Source: Bacteroidales bacterium
GTDB lineage: Bacteria; Bacteroidota; Bacteroidia; Bacteroidales; Marinilabiliaceae
Length of the DNA stretch: 64,000 nucleotides
Direction: 5' to 3'
NCBI GenBank assembly: GCA_015061285.1
Contig: SUWW01000009.1
Coordinates: forward strand, 111,785-175,784
Part shown: one piece after another, positions 36,004 to 46,412 of the stretch
How positions within the stretch are numbered: the stretch's first letter is position 1
Layout: each line of letters opens with the position of its first letter
Program-made: the position numbers and the translations under genes
Notes under the pieces: generated by a model
Seen by the model: only the letters and a program-made list of their open reading frames with translations
Told to the model about the DNA's origin: nothing
Database searches by the model: none

Positions 36004-36671
36004 GCCCACTCAAAATTTTGAGTGCCAGCTCCTACTTCGAAATGGCACTTAACTATGCCCAAATCGATTTGCGTAAAACCAATAAGCGACATTTTTCTGT
36101 GCGCTCTAACTGCGCCATCGACATACTCAAAGAAGAATTTCTGCTGATTCACTGCTGTCGGGGCAAGCAGTGCCGATTCTACTCCTCGGCGAAACCATGT
36201 GGGAGTTTGGTCGCTTGCATTGCTCACTTGCGACACACTTTTCACCTTGTGACCAACACCCTGCGTCTCACCATAGCCAATAGCTATATATGCTCTAATT
36301 ATTTCGCCTTCGTTAAGTATGTATGTTCCAGGTACTTTAGTATAGCTAAGACCTACCCAACAAGTGTTCAAGCCAAGCGTCTGAGCCGTCAAGACTAATA
36401 GTTCGCCATAATAACCAATTTGCTCATCGAGAGTGTCAGACTTCACGCCTGCCATAACTATGTAGTTTTGAACACATCGAAACTTTCCATATTTAGCTAT
36501 GGTACCAGAAAAAGCCTTTGGCTCGTTACACACAAGCTGAATGTGAAGGCCCGACTCGTCGTTCAACTCTGCAATTTTGTTATTCAATACACCTATGACC
36601 TCATCCGACAAAGGACGGTCGGTGTAGGCTCTTACGCTATGACGCGCTTCAACGGCCTCCTGTAATGTCAT
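36000..36671 (-). CDS. nitroreductase-family protein (TM1586-like)
   Basis: 223 aa. N-terminal RHSVRAYTDRPL binds the FMN phosphate; YYGELLVLTAQTLGLNTCWV and IAIGYGETQGVGHK follow the family. The C-terminal half (FRRGVESALLAPTAVNQQKF) is a second, shorter nitroreductase repeat as in TM1586-type proteins, which act as monomers. NAD(P)H-dependent FMN enzyme; substrate unknown. Overlaps the downstream esterase gene by 4 bp. Confidence 0.88.
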   Translation of the reverse strand: MTLQEAVEARHSVRAYTDRPLSDEVIGVLNNKIAELNDESGLHIQLVCNEPKAFSGTIAKYGKFRCVQNYIVMAGVKSDTLDEQIGYYGELLVLTAQTLGLNTCWVGLSYTKVPGTYILNEGEIIRAYIAIGYGETQGVGHKVKSVSQVSNASDQTPTWFRRGVESALLAPTAVNQQKFFFEYVDGAVRAHRKMSLIGFTQIDLGIVKCHFEVGAGTQNFEWA

Positions 36672-36694
36672 AAAACAACAATTTTGATGATTTG

Positions 36695-37282
36695 CTATAT
36701 TGCTCCGCGTCTACGCAGTTCGTCACGTAAGCCAGACGCCTTTTCGTAATCTTCCTCTTTTATGGCAGCCTCGAGCATCTCTTGCAACTGCGACACAGAG
36801 AGATCGTCTATCGATGCATATTGCGTAGATTTGACCGTCTGCAAATTATCGCGAATAGTGCGCAAGCGCTCCGTTACATCGTTCAATATGCGTTCATATA
36901 TATATATCGGAGCACCAAATCGAAGAGCTATCGACACGGCATCGCTTGTGCGAGCATCAATTTCGGAGCGAACATTATCGCGTATGCAGATAATCTTGCT
37001 ACAGAAAATGCCATCGAGGCAGGCGTAGACAATCACCTCTTCAACCTTGATGTCGAATGCTACGGCCATGTTGTGAAAAAGGTCGTGCGAGAGTGGACGC
37101 GGCGACACTATTCGTTGCAGATATACAGCAATAGCCTGAGCTTCAGCGAGTCCAATAATTATGGGCAATCGTCGTTCACCGCCAACTTCCTTCAATGTGA
37201 GTGTGTATGCTCCCGGATGATTCACTGCCGAGGATAGACTTACTACAGTCAGTTGAATTTTATATTCAAATTCATATGCCAT
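36695..37282 (-). CDS. bifunctional nuclease (BFN/DUF151) with C-terminal UVR motif
   Basis: 195 aa. The BFN/DUF151 domain spans about 8-135: YTLTLKEVGGERRLPIIIGL, EAQAIAVYLQRI, RPLSHDLFHNMAVAFDIKVE, ARTSDAVSIALRFGAPIYIY. The last 40 residues are a UVR motif (LQEMLEAAIKEEDYEKASGL, then RDELRR), the UvrB-UvrC interaction helix pair. This layout is typical for Bacteroidota. Possible DNA-repair-associated nuclease. Confidence 0.92.
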   Translation of the reverse strand: MAYEFEYKIQLTVVSLSSAVNHPGAYTLTLKEVGGERRLPIIIGLAEAQAIAVYLQRIVSPRPLSHDLFHNMAVAFDIKVEEVIVYACLDGIFCSKIICIRDNVRSEIDARTSDAVSIALRFGAPIYIYERILNDVTERLRTIRDNLQTVKSTQYASIDDLSVSQLQEMLEAAIKEEDYEKASGLRDELRRRGAI

Positions 37283-37379
37283 AAAAAGCTAAGAATCAGA
37301 CTTTGAAACAAATATAGGCTTTTTGTTCCATTTTATACACATGCTGGCTAAAGTTCCTTCTATCAACAGCAGTTTCGTT

Positions 37380-37387
37380 TATCTTTG
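37380..37387 (+). promoter_or_regulatory. -7 promoter element (TATCTTTG) before the barstar gene
   Basis: TATCTTTGTTTCTC, a TAnnTTTG box, 31 bp before the ATG at 37419. It supports that start over the in-frame upstream ATG at 37323. No GC-rich discriminator. Confidence 0.55.
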
Positions 37388-37418
37388 TTTCTCAGCGAGA
37401 AAAACTCAGATTTATAGA

Positions 37419-37913
37419 ATGTACTATTATAGAAATATAGCTGATATAGAACTTCCCAATAATTGTTTTGTCGCTAATATTCAATTGGTTGACAATTTTC
37501 AAAACTTCGTAACGCAATGTTATGAACGATTGAAGTTTCCTGATTATTATGGATTTAATTCAGATGCTTTATTAGATTGCTTGTTAGATTTTTCGTGGCT
37601 GAAAGAATCTACTATTATTATCATTTTCGATTCCGCTTCTGAAATAGAACCTGACAAATTGAAATGTTACGTTCAATTAGTAAAAGAGGTTGAAAAGAAA
37701 TGGTCATTACACAATCAAAAATATAGTGCTTCGTCTGAAGAAATGTATGAAAAGCTAACAATGCGATGCCCATGGTTATCAGATAACGAAGTAAGAAACA
37801 TTATTATGCCTAGAGACATTCGATTCTATTTTCATGAAAGCAACAAGATAATGATCGAAGAAATTGTTCATAAGATAAGTGATATAATAAATACTTCGTT
37901 CCTGCGGATTTGA
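37419..37913 (+). CDS. orphan barstar-family protein
   Basis: 164 aa from the ATG at 37419 (MYYYRNIADIELPNNCFVAN); the frame extends 32 codons upstream past the promoter box. The barstar core reads FVTQCYERLKFPDYYGFNSD and ALLDCLLDFSWLKESTIIII, matching the helix that plugs the barnase active site and its FPDYYGxNxDAL signature. Barstar proteins inhibit barnase-type ribonucleases. No barnase gene is next to it. The C-terminal extension is longer than usual (90-164), and the stop codon lies inside a palindromic repeat (37901-38000), so the original end may have been changed. Confidence 0.75.
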   Translation: MYYYRNIADIELPNNCFVANIQLVDNFQNFVTQCYERLKFPDYYGFNSDALLDCLLDFSWLKESTIIIIFDSASEIEPDKLKCYVQLVKEVEKKWSLHNQKYSASSEEMYEKLTMRCPWLSDNEVRNIIMPRDIRFYFHESNKIMIEEIVHKISDIINTSFLRI

Positions 37914-38010
37914 CCCGTTCAGGTGGATTTGTAATCCACCGTCATTGAAATGCGGATTTGAAATCCGCAAAACTCTTTACTCGGGGATTACAAATCCCCT
38001 CAAACAGACA
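37901..38010. repeat. GGATTTGAAATCC palindrome cluster, copy 1
   Basis: Three palindromes in a row: AGGTGGATTTGTAATCCACC (37921-37940), TGCGGATTTGAAATCCGCA (37951-37969) and GGGGATTACAAATCCCC (37983-37999), preceded by a half unit GCGGATTTGA that supplies the barstar stop codon. Related copies at 48091-48144, 48811-48840 and 60381-60450. Confidence 0.85.
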
Positions 38011-38020
38011 AACTAATTGT

Positions 38021-38077
38021 AAAAAAAAAAATCACCAAACTGAACGAAAATGCATTTGGCTCGTCCAATTCGGTGAT
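38021..38077 (-). terminator. ftsH: Terminator after ftsH
   Basis: Twelve-pair stem with G-T pairs: ATCACCGAATTG with CAGTTTGGTGAT on the minus strand, then ten or more T. Ends the tig-ftsH block. Confidence 0.88.
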
Positions 38078-38104
38078 GTATAGTGAGTTATTTTTATTTG
38101 CCTT

Positions 38105-40081
38105 TTATGCTTCGCCTTCTGTAGTTGCGGTTTCGGGTAATTCAGCTTTAGGCTCTTCCTTAGGCTTTTCTGAATCTTCTTCAGCTGGTTTAGCGCCTTT
38201 GCGTGGGCCAAAAATATGTTCAAGGTCATCGCTGAAGATTACTTCGCGCTCGAGCAATAGGTTGGCAAGCTGCATGTGCTTTTCGGCATTTTCGCTAAGA
38301 ATGCTCTTAGCACGTGCATATTGAGTTTCAACAATTTTCGAAGCTTCCGAGTCGATAACCGTTGCGCGTGTTTCGCTATAAGGCTTGCTAAACGCGTAGT
38401 CGCTTTGACCAGTAGAGTCGTAGTAACTGATATTAGGTATTTTGTCGCTCATACCATAATAAGATACAAGAGCATATGCCGAACGCGTAACCTTTTCGAG
38501 GTCGTTGAGGGCACCAGTACTTATGCGACCAAGCACATTCTCCTCGGCAGCGCGACCACCAAGCGTAGAACACATCTCGTCGAGAATCTGTTCTTTTGTT
38601 ACAAGTTGACGCTCTTCGGGCAAATACCACGCAGCGCCAAGAGCCTTTCCGCGTGGAACGATAGTTACTTTCACAAGCGGATGTGCGCCTTCGAGCAACC
38701 AACTAATAGTTGCGTGACCTGCTTCATGTATAGCTATCGCGCGACGCTCTTCAGGCGTGATAATTTTGTCCTTCTTTTCCAAACCACCCACAATGCGGTC
38801 AATAGCATCGAGGAAATCTTGTTTGTCGACCTCCTTTTTACCTTTGCGAGCAGCCGTCAAAGCAGCCTCGTTGCAGACATTTGCAATATCGGCACCGGAA
38901 AAACCTGGAGTTTGCTTAGCAAGGAAGCTACGGTCGAAATCGGTAGCAAGTTTGAGCGGACGCAAGTGTACCTCGAAGATGGCGTCACGTTCGTGAATAT
39001 CAGGCAATTCTACCGAAATCTGACGGTCGAAACGGCCAGCACGCATAAGCGCACGGTCGAGAATATCGGCACGGTTGGTGGCGGCAAGAATAATTACACC
39101 GCTATTAGTACCGAAACCGTCCATCTCGGTAAGAAGCTGGTTTAGAGTATTTTCACGCTCTTCGTTAGATGAAAAGCCGCCATTTCGTCCACGCGCACGA
39201 CCTATAGCATCTATTTCGTCGATGAATATTATGCTCGGCGCTTTGTCCTTAGCCTTCTTGAAGAGGTCGCGAACGCGGCTCGCACCCACACCAACGAACA
39301 TCTCAACGAAATCCGAACCCGACATCGAGAAGAATGGCACGTTTGCTTCGCCTGCAACAGCCTTAGCGAGAAGCGTTTTACCAGTTCCCGGAGGACCTAC
39401 GAGTAGTGCGCCTTTGGGAATTTTACCACCGAGCTCCGTATATTTTTCTGGGTGACGGAGAAACTCTACAATCTCCTCGAGTTCTTCTTTTGCTCCCGAC
39501 AGACCTGCAACATCTTTGAACGTAACATTTACATTGGCATCTTTGTCGAGCATTTTAGCCTGCGACTTGCCAACCGAAAATATGCCAGCGCCACCGCTAC
39601 CACCAGCCATTCTGCGAAATAGCACTACATACAATACTATCATCAGCAATATTGGCCAAATGACAGATAATATGTCACCAAAAAAGCTCGTACGCTGCTC
39701 ATAATAGACAAGAATCTCTTTGTGGCGTGCCTCTTCCACACTCTTGCGACTTGCTTCGAAGCTATCTATCGATGGTATATCTATAATGAAATGCGGACCA
39801 GTAGTAGGAACATGTTGCTGATTGGCAAAAAGGTCTCGATAGTTATCCACAGAATCTACTTTGAGAGTAACCTCAGCTTTGAGTTCATTGCGGATGATTA
39901 CAATTTTTTCTACACCATCGCGACCGAGAAGTTTCTTCTCGAAAGTTCCGTAAGCCAAACTTTGAGGCGACGAGCTTGATCCCATTGTACTTATTAGAAT
40001 GAGAGCAACAGCTACAATACCATAAATCCAATAAGGATTAAACTTTGGCATTTTAGGCATTTTAGTATCTTTTTCTGCCAT
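38105..40081 (-). CDS. ftsH: ATP-dependent zinc metalloprotease FtsH
   Basis: 658 aa membrane-anchored AAA+ protease. Two N-terminal membrane helices (about 13-30 and 125-145) flank a periplasmic domain; then the AAA module ([18 protein letters not shown]alker [12 protein letters not shown]alker B, second region of homology [20 protein letters not shown]) and the M41 protease domain with zinc site [12 protein letters not shown]. The pore motif is [11 protein letters not shown]. An acidic low-complexity tail closes it. Degrades damaged membrane proteins and unassembled subunits. 18 bp after rsfS. Confidence 0.99.
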   Translation of the reverse strand: MAEKDTKMPKMPKFNPYWIYGIVAVALILISTMGSSSSPQSLAYGTFEKKLLGRDGVEKIVIIRNELKAEVTLKVDSVDNYRDLFANQQHVPTTGPHFIIDIPSIDSFEASRKSVEEARHKEILVYYEQRTSFFGDILSVIWPILLMIVLYVVLFRRMAGGSGGAGIFSVGKSQAKMLDKDANVNVTFKDVAGLSGAKEELEEIVEFLRHPEKYTELGGKIPKGALLVGPPGTGKTLLAKAVAGEANVPFFSMSGSDFVEMFVGVGASRVRDLFKKAKDKAPSIIFIDEIDAIGRARGRNGGFSSNEERENTLNQLLTEMDGFGTNSGVIILAATNRADILDRALMRAGRFDRQISVELPDIHERDAIFEVHLRPLKLATDFDRSFLAKQTPGFSGADIANVCNEAALTAARKGKKEVDKQDFLDAIDRIVGGLEKKDKIITPEERRAIAIHEAGHATISWLLEGAHPLVKVTIVPRGKALGAAWYLPEERQLVTKEQILDEMCSTLGGRAAEENVLGRISTGALNDLEKVTRSAYALVSYYGMSDKIPNISYYDSTGQSDYAFSKPYSETRATVIDSEASKIVETQYARAKSILSENAEKHMQLANLLLEREVIFSDDLEHIFGPRKGAKPAEEDSEKPKEEPKAELPETATTEGEA

Positions 40082-40099
40082 TGTAGAGTCTATTTATGA

Positions 40100-40462
40100 T
40101 TAGTCAATATCGGGAATATCAGTTCTTTTAGCATCGCTCCACAACGATTCGAGCGAGTAAAATTCGCGAGCATCGCGTTGAAATATATGCACGATGACAT
40201 TACCATAGTCGAGCAATATCCACATGCAGTTTTCGCGTCCTTCATCGTGGAGAGGCTTTTCGCCGGCATCTTCGTGCACTTTGTCCCACACGCTATCGGC
40301 AATTGCGTCTACTTGAGTATTGCTATTACCTTCGCAGATAACAAAGTAGTCACATATCGATGCATCTACACCTTTCATGTCGAGCACTGTGATATTTTTG
40401 CCTTTTTTGTCTTGTATGCCAGCCACTACAGCTTCCAGCACTGGGTCTTTACGTTTTGCCAT
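40100..40462 (-). CDS. rsfS: ribosomal silencing factor RsfS
   Basis: 120 aa. Follows the RsfS/DUF143 pattern: VVAGIQDKKGKNITVLDMKG, CDYFVICEGNSNTQVDAIAD, EKPLHDEGRENCMWILLDYG, NVIVHIFQRDAREFYSLESL. Binds L14 (rplN, 12117-12482) and blocks joining of 30S and 50S during starvation. Between lon and ftsH. Confidence 0.97.
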   Translation of the reverse strand: MAKRKDPVLEAVVAGIQDKKGKNITVLDMKGVDASICDYFVICEGNSNTQVDAIADSVWDKVHEDAGEKPLHDEGRENCMWILLDYGNVIVHIFQRDAREFYSLESLWSDAKRTDIPDID

Positions 40463-40478
40463 TGTCTTTATTATGTTA

Positions 40479-42920
40479 TTATGAATGCGGCTTATCTTCC
40501 AAAGCCAACTCTACCACCTCGCGTATCTCCTTCACATAGTGAAACTTCACTCCTTCAAGATACATAGGCATGATGTCGAGAATATCTCTTTTGTTTTCTT
40601 CCGACAATATTATTTCTGTTATGCCAGCCCGCTTGGCAGCAAGAATCTTTTCTTTTATTCCTCCCACTGGCAACACACGACCTCGAAGTGTAATTTCTCC
40701 CGTCATTGCCACACGTGGACGCACTCTACGCTTAGTCAATGCTGAGACGATGCTCGACACCATTGTTATACCTGCCGATGGTCCGTCTTTAGGTATTGCT
40801 CCTTCGGGAACGTGTATATGCAAATTGAGTTGGTCAAAATTTACATCGCTCAAACCGAAGAGCGTCGCATTGGAACGTACATATTCAAGCGCCAATGTTG
40901 CCGACTCCTTCATCACATCGCCAAGGTTACCTGTGAGAGTAATTTTACCTGTGCCATGGCTCGTGCTCGCCTCCACAAAGAGTATTTCGCCTCCTACTGC
41001 CGTCCATGCCAAACCGGTGACAACTCCCGACGGAAGATCGCTCTGCCATATATCGTGGTTGTATTTCTCTATGCCAAGCACTTCTACAACCTTCTTCTTG
41101 GTTAGTTTGCCAAATGGTTTCTTGCCTCGCGTAGCATTTATGGCTGACTTACGACATATGCTCGCAAGCACTTTTTCGAGTTCTCGGACTCCGCTCTCAC
41201 GAGTGTAACGCTCTATGATAAAACCCATTACATCATCATCGATGGTAAATTTACTCTCTGCATTTATACCATGATTATTCTTTTCGTTGGGCAACAGATG
41301 TCGGCGCGCAATCTCTATTTTTTCTTGCATCACATAGCCACTCACCTCTATAATCTCCATACGATCGAGCAGTGGCTGCGAAATCTGCGAAAGACTATTT
41401 GCCGTAGCTATGAACATCACCTTCGACAAATCGTAGTCGAGGTCGAGATAGTTATCATGAAAAGCGCTATTCTGTTCTGGGTCAAGCACTTCGAGCAAAG
41501 CCGATTGTGGATCGCCGTGAAAGTCGTTGGAGAGTTTGTCTACTTCATCGAGTATAAATACCGGATTTGAGGAACCTGCTTTCTTGAGGCTTTGTATTAT
41601 TCTGCCTGGCATAGCACCTATGTACGTACGACGATGGCCTCGAATTTCGGCTTCGTCGTGTACACCACCAAGCGAGATACGCACATATTTACGCCCCAAT
41701 GCCTCAGCAATGCTGCGTCCAAGCGACGTTTTGCCCACACCTGGAGGGCCTACAAGGCATATAATTGGCGATTTGAGGTCGCCTTTGAGTTTCAACACTG
41801 CCAAATGCTCCAATATGCGCTCCTTCACCTTTTCGAGTCCGTAGTGGTCTTGATTGAGGCGAGCCTCAGCACTATCTATATCGAAATTATCTTCGGAATA
41901 TTCGCCCCAAGGCAAATCGAGAATAGTCTCTATATAGTTAGCAGACACCGAAAATTCGGGCTGATTAGGGTTGGTGCGCTCGAGTTTTTCGAGTTCTTTG
42001 TTGAACACTTTGGCTACATCATCGTTCCACTTCTTCTCGGCAGCGCGCTGACGATATTCGTCGAGTTGCTGTTGTACGGGATTCTCTCCAAGTTCGTCTT
42101 GAATCGTACGTATTTGCTCTTGCAACACATATTCGCGCTGCTGCTTATCGATGTCCTTACGAACACGCGTTTCAATCTCGCTTTTTACGTTGAGGAACTC
42201 TTTATATTGAGTCAACGAGCGTAGCAAAATCATGGCGCAATCGTGCACACTATTGCATTCAAGAATAGCTTGCTTATCGGCCACATTGAGGTCGACTGTT
42301 GACGCAATGAAGTTCACAAGGCTTAAATCGTCTTCAATATTATGTATAGCAAAGATTGCCTCAGGAGCCAAGTTCGACTGACGAACAATAGCCTCAGTGG
42401 TCTCTCTGATTGACGTCACGATGGCTTTTGTTTCTTGCTCGTCTTGCTTGTTGTTGATAGGGCCAGCGAGTGGCGCCACCTCAGCTCGGAGAAATGGCGT
42501 TTTGCGCGTCTGCTTAAGAATCTGCATACGCATTTTGCCTTGCAACACCACAGTAATGGTGTTATCGGGCATCTTTAGAACCTTTATTATACGAGCAAGA
42601 GTACCAATTTTATACAAGTCGTCGATTGAAGGATCTTCAACCTCAGAATTGCGCTGCATAGCAGCCACAAAGTAGCCTCCATTTTCAGACACATGGCGAA
42701 TAAGAGCTTTCGACTTTTCGCGACCAATAGTGACAGGCAACACCGATCCTTGAAAGAGAATAGCATTGCGCATAGCAAGTACAGGAAGCGTAGGCGAAAG
42801 TTCGTCTACATTGAAATCGCCTTCTTCAGCAAAATCAGCAGGCGACAATTCTGGCAACATCGCCGGATCGCTCTCCGAATCGGTATTGCGAGCTGATAGG
42901 TATTTTATTTTTATTCCCAT
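40479..42920 (-). CDS. lon: ATP-dependent protease Lon
   Basis: 813 aa. N-terminal substrate-binding domain ([20 protein letters not shown]), AAA+ domain with Walker [21 protein letters not shown] and Walker [11 protein letters not shown], and the serine-lysine protease domain with [16 protein letters not shown] (Ser about 715) and the pair Lys about 758 ([11 protein letters not shown]). Quality-control protease of the cytoplasm. 34 bp after clpX; no promoter box seen between them. Confidence 0.98.
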   Translation of the reverse strand: MGIKIKYLSARNTDSESDPAMLPELSPADFAEEGDFNVDELSPTLPVLAMRNAILFQGSVLPVTIGREKSKALIRHVSENGGYFVAAMQRNSEVEDPSIDDLYKIGTLARIIKVLKMPDNTITVVLQGKMRMQILKQTRKTPFLRAEVAPLAGPINNKQDEQETKAIVTSIRETTEAIVRQSNLAPEAIFAIHNIEDDLSLVNFIASTVDLNVADKQAILECNSVHDCAMILLRSLTQYKEFLNVKSEIETRVRKDIDKQQREYVLQEQIRTIQDELGENPVQQQLDEYRQRAAEKKWNDDVAKVFNKELEKLERTNPNQPEFSVSANYIETILDLPWGEYSEDNFDIDSAEARLNQDHYGLEKVKERILEHLAVLKLKGDLKSPIICLVGPPGVGKTSLGRSIAEALGRKYVRISLGGVHDEAEIRGHRRTYIGAMPGRIIQSLKKAGSSNPVFILDEVDKLSNDFHGDPQSALLEVLDPEQNSAFHDNYLDLDYDLSKVMFIATANSLSQISQPLLDRMEIIEVSGYVMQEKIEIARRHLLPNEKNNHGINAESKFTIDDDVMGFIIERYTRESGVRELEKVLASICRKSAINATRGKKPFGKLTKKKVVEVLGIEKYNHDIWQSDLPSGVVTGLAWTAVGGEILFVEASTSHGTGKITLTGNLGDVMKESATLALEYVRSNATLFGLSDVNFDQLNLHIHVPEGAIPKDGPSAGITMVSSIVSALTKRRVRPRVAMTGEITLRGRVLPVGGIKEKILAAKRAGITEIILSEENKRDILDIMPMYLEGVKFHYVKEIREVVELALEDKPHS

Positions 42921-42954
42921 AAGTATTCTCTTTCAATTTATTTATGCAGACACT

Positions 42955-44187
42955 TTACGCTTGTAGCAAACGCGTTTTGCCTACTGCCTCAAACTGTGTT
43001 TTGGCATATTCCAAATCGACTACAAGTTTCTTGCTCTTCGACGATGGCATAGAGTACATTTTCTCCATAAATATGGTTTCGCAGATGGAGCGCAAGCCAC
43101 GTGCGCCAATCTTGTACTCAACAGCCTTATCGACGATATAGTCGATTACGTCGTCGTTGACAGTAAGTTCTATACCATCAACGGCAAAAAGCTTAGTATA
43201 TTGTTTGATGAGCGAATTTTTTGGCTCAATAAGTATGCGATGCAAGGCTTCACGGTCGAGCGGTTGCAAGTAGGTTAGCACTGGCAGACGACCGATAATC
43301 TCAGGAATCAAGCCGAACGACTTGAGGTCTTGAGGCGCTATGTATTGCAGAAGGTTGTTGAAGTCGATGGCATCACGATCTTTTGCCGAGTTGTAGCCCA
43401 CAACTTGCGAGTTGAGTCGGCGAGCAATTTTACTTTTTATGCCATCGAATGCACCTCCGCAGATAAACAAAATATCTTTTGTGTTTACAGCAATCATCTT
43501 CTGCTCAGGGTGTTTACGACCGCCTTGAGGTGGCACGTTCACAATAGAGCCTTCGAGCAGTTTGAGAAGTCCTTGTTGTACGCCTTCGCCCGACACATCG
43601 CGCGTGATGCTTGGGTTGTCGCCTTTGCGGGCAATTTTATCTATTTCGTCGATAAACACTATGCCACGTTCTGCCAATGGCACATTGTAGTCGGCCACTT
43701 GAAGAAGGCGCGTAAGTATACTCTCGATGTCTTCGCCTACGTAGCCAGCCTCGGTAAATACCGTTGCATCGACAATGGTGAAAGGCACATCGAGAAGCTT
43801 AGCAATAGTGCGAGCGAGCAACGTCTTACCCGTACCAGTGTCGCCCACCATGATGATGTTCGATTTTTCTATCTCCACACCATCGTCGGCCGATTTGTCT
43901 TGAGTAAGGCGTTTATAATGGTTATATACAGCTACAGACAGATATTTCTTGGCTTCGTCTTGTCCGATTACATACTGATCGAGATACTCCTTTATAGCTT
44001 TAGGCTTAAACGAGTTGAGTTTCGAGCCCGACACCAAACTTTTAGCCTCTTGTTGCTCTGTTTGGTCGATTATCTCGATAGCTTGACGGGCGCAATTATC
44101 ACAAATACAGCCCGACATACCAGTAATAAGCAATTTAACACGCTTGCGCGGCATGCCACAAAACGAACACTTATCTTCTTCTCTCAT
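42955..44187 (-). CDS. clpX: ATP-dependent unfoldase ClpX
   Basis: 410 aa. N-terminal zinc domain ([12 protein letters not shown] and CICDNC), Walker [21 protein letters not shown], Walker [21 protein letters not shown] pore/arginine region, [11 protein letters not shown] sensor loop (family 'IGF' loop region). Partner of ClpP, encoded just upstream. Confidence 0.98.
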   Translation of the reverse strand: MREEDKCSFCGMPRKRVKLLITGMSGCICDNCARQAIEIIDQTEQQEAKSLVSGSKLNSFKPKAIKEYLDQYVIGQDEAKKYLSVAVYNHYKRLTQDKSADDGVEIEKSNIIMVGDTGTGKTLLARTIAKLLDVPFTIVDATVFTEAGYVGEDIESILTRLLQVADYNVPLAERGIVFIDEIDKIARKGDNPSITRDVSGEGVQQGLLKLLEGSIVNVPPQGGRKHPEQKMIAVNTKDILFICGGAFDGIKSKIARRLNSQVVGYNSAKDRDAIDFNNLLQYIAPQDLKSFGLIPEIIGRLPVLTYLQPLDREALHRILIEPKNSLIKQYTKLFAVDGIELTVNDDVIDYIVDKAVEYKIGARGLRSICETIFMEKMYSMPSSKSKKLVVDLEYAKTQFEAVGKTRLLQA

Positions 44188-44220
44188 TTATTCTATTATA
44201 TCTGTAAATAATTACGCAAC

Positions 44221-44254
44221 AATGCAGAACCACTCATACAAGTAGTTCTGCATT
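44221..44254. other. 10-bp perfect hairpin between clpP and clpX
   Basis: AATGCAGAAC (44221-44230) and GTTCTGCATT (44245-44254) pair perfectly with a 14-nt loop. No T-run follows on the minus strand, so it is not a full terminator; it may attenuate or process the clpP-clpX mRNA. Confidence 0.5.
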
Positions 44255-44285
44255 ATCTATAAGTATAACAATATCAGCTTATTAT

Positions 44286-44966
44286 TCACTTTGCTTTTTC
44301 ACGCACAAGCACTTCATCTATCATTCCGTAGGCTTTAGCCTCTTCTGCGTTCATCCAGTAGTCGCGGTCGCCGTCGTGCTCAATCTTGGCAAAGTCGTTG
44401 CCTGAGTGGTCGGCTATGATGGTGTAGAGTTCTTTTTTGAGTTTGAGAATCTCACGCACCGTGATTTCCATTTCCGAGGCTTGACCTTCTGCGCCACCCA
44501 TCGGTTGGTGAATCATAACACGCGAATGTTGAAGTGCTGAGCGTTTGCCCTTAGCACCAGCAACGAGCAAAACTGAAGCCATCGATGCTGCAAGACCCGT
44601 ACATATAGTAGCTACGTCAGACGATATGTATTGCATAGTATCATAGATACCAAGACCTGCATACACACCACCACCAGGCGAGTTGATATATATAGAGATG
44701 TCTTTCGACGAATCGGCCGACTCGAGATAGAGCAATTGCGCTTGCACGATGTTGGCTACATCGTCGTCGATAGCTACACCTAAAAAGATTATGCGGTCCA
44801 TCATCAATCGTGAGAACACGTCCATGCTTGCCACATTGAGTTGACGTTCTTCAATGATGGTTGGCGATATGTAGCTATTAGTGAAGCGACTATATCTGTC
44901 GAGCGTCATAGAACTGATGCCACGACCTTTCGTCGCAAACTGTGCAAAATCTTTAGGTGAAAACAT
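44286..44966 (-). CDS. clpP: ATP-dependent Clp protease proteolytic subunit
   Basis: 226 aa. The serine protease triad is present: GLAASMASVL with Ser about 128, SRVMIHQPMGG with His about 153, and an Asp following (DRDYWMNAEEA region). SIYINSPGGGVYAGLGIYDT is the handle/ oxyanion motif. It has about 30 more N-terminal residues than mature E. coli ClpP, probably a removable propeptide. 21 bp after tig. Confidence 0.98.
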   Translation of the reverse strand: MFSPKDFAQFATKGRGISSMTLDRYSRFTNSYISPTIIEERQLNVASMDVFSRLMMDRIIFLGVAIDDDVANIVQAQLLYLESADSSKDISIYINSPGGGVYAGLGIYDTMQYISSDVATICTGLAASMASVLLVAGAKGKRSALQHSRVMIHQPMGGAEGQASEMEITVREILKLKKELYTIIADHSGNDFAKIEHDGDRDYWMNAEEAKAYGMIDEVLVREKAK

Positions 44967-44987
44967 TGTTATGATGTTTTATGTTAT

Positions 44988-46331
44988 TTATTTCTTTTCG
45001 AAAAGCTTGTTGAATGCATCGCGCTTTACGTTCTTGCTGTCGAGTTTCACGTGCTCTTTAGCGAACTTAACAACAACATCGTTCGATGCACCTTCTACCA
45101 TGTGCTCGTATTGCTCTTTGTTCTCGCGGATTTGGCTCTGAGCGTAAGCTTCGAGTTTGTCCTCAGGAATATTAGCTATGCCATATTGAGCAAATTGAGC
45201 TTTGATAGATTTCTTAGCGAAAGCAAGCACGTCGTCGGGCGTAATCTTGATGTCGTTCTTCTTCAAGATAGCGTTCTTAACAACTTGCCACTTGAGATCT
45301 TCGAGGAAGTTAGGGAACTCTTTGTCGAGAACCTCTTGAGAGAACTCTTTGTTACCTACGTTAACAGCGGTAAGCCAACGACGGAGGAATGCTTCAGGAA
45401 GGCTGAGCTTGAGGCTCTTGAGCAAAGTTTCGCGGAGGTCGAGCATGAAACGATATTCCTCTTCGAGTGCGTTGTTAGAAGCGATGCGCTCTTTCATTTT
45501 AGCTTTGAAATCGTCTACATTGCTAACTACGCCTTCGCCAAGAATCTGGTCGAACACTTTCTGGTCGAGCTCTGGATCTTTATACTCGGAAATCTTATTG
45601 ATGGTGAGAGCATATTCGCCGTTTACTTTAGCAGCCTCTTCAGCGGTGATGCCGAGAATGTATGATATGAAGCTATCTTCTACGAATGCTTTGCGGAGAT
45701 CGATATTTACCACATCGCCAACCTTAGCACCTTTGATCTTCTTTGCTTCTGCTTCGTCTTTTATCTGACGAACGCCAATGTATGCATTCTCAGCTTTGAA
45801 GCCTTCAGCCTGCTCCAATGCACCCTCTACGAACGAGTCGGCACCAACTTTGGCAGCATCAACTTTCTGTGCCAAGCGAGCTACGTTGTCGTGAATGTAC
45901 GAATCAACATCTTTGTCGCTGATTTCGATGGTATAAGCAGGAACTTTCACCTTGTCGTTAAGCTCGAGCTCAACAGCTGGCTTCAAACCAAGATCAAACT
46001 TGTATGAGATAGAGTCGATTTCTTTGTCGAAATCGATAGGTTCTTGACCTTCAGAAGGCAATGGCTCGCCAACAATATCCAAGTTGTTGTCTTTGATGTA
46101 AGTCTGCAACGACTCGCCCATCAACTTGTTGATTTCATCGGCCAATACTTGTTTGCCATACATTTTCTTTACCAAGCCTGCAGGCACGTGACCTTGACGG
46201 AAGCCAGGCATAGAAACTTTTTTGCGATAGTTTTTGAGAGACTCTTCGACTTTTGGCTCGTAATCAGCCTTATCGATAGTAAGCGTGAGAACTACATTTA
46301 GTTCATCCACATTTTCCTTCGAAATGTTCAT
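44988..46331 (-). CDS. tig: trigger factor
   Basis: 447 aa ribosome-associated chaperone. The ribosome-binding N-terminus has the signature MPGFRQGHVPAGLVKKMYGK (GFRxGxxP). A diverged middle domain replaces a clear FKBP domain, and the helical C-terminal arms follow (ILKKNDIKITPDDVLAFAKK; LEAYAQSQIRENKEQYEHMV). Docks on L23 (rplW). First protein gene of the block, after tRNA-Leu. Confidence 0.96.
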   Translation of the reverse strand: MNISKENVDELNVVLTLTIDKADYEPKVEESLKNYRKKVSMPGFRQGHVPAGLVKKMYGKQVLADEINKLMGESLQTYIKDNNLDIVGEPLPSEGQEPIDFDKEIDSISYKFDLGLKPAVELELNDKVKVPAYTIEISDKDVDSYIHDNVARLAQKVDAAKVGADSFVEGALEQAEGFKAENAYIGVRQIKDEAEAKKIKGAKVGDVVNIDLRKAFVEDSFISYILGITAEEAAKVNGEYALTINKISEYKDPELDQKVFDQILGEGVVSNVDDFKAKMKERIASNNALEEEYRFMLDLRETLLKSLKLSLPEAFLRRWLTAVNVGNKEFSQEVLDKEFPNFLEDLKWQVVKNAILKKNDIKITPDDVLAFAKKSIKAQFAQYGIANIPEDKLEAYAQSQIRENKEQYEHMVEGASNDVVVKFAKEHVKLDSKNVKRDAFNKLFEKK

Positions 46332-46372
46332 TTGTTGGATATATGAATTTTATATACAAAATAAATACTACA

Positions 46373-46404
46373 AAAATCGCCGCCCTGCAAAAGCAAGGCG
46401 GCGT
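46373..46404 (-). terminator. hairpin between tRNA-Leu and tig
   Basis: CGCCGCC with GGGCGGCG on the minus strand (one mismatch slack), loop TTGCTTTTGCA, then ATTTTTG. It should end tRNA transcripts; whether read-through feeds tig is open. Confidence 0.75.
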
Positions 46405-46412
46405 TGATTAAG

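Noticed and set aside
37323..37418. N-terminal 32 codons of the longer barstar frame
   Set aside because: They overlap the promoter box at 37380 and do not match the family.
37921..38000. CRISPR array (palindromic repeats with spacers)
   Set aside because: The three palindromes differ from one another, spacing is irregular and there are no cas genes.
38276..39145. 289-aa plus-strand frame opposite ftsH
   Set aside because: Long only because the minus-strand codon bias avoids stops on this frame; no family or initiation context.
43330..44211. 293-aa plus-strand frame opposite clpX
   Set aside because: Antisense shadow of a conserved gene.
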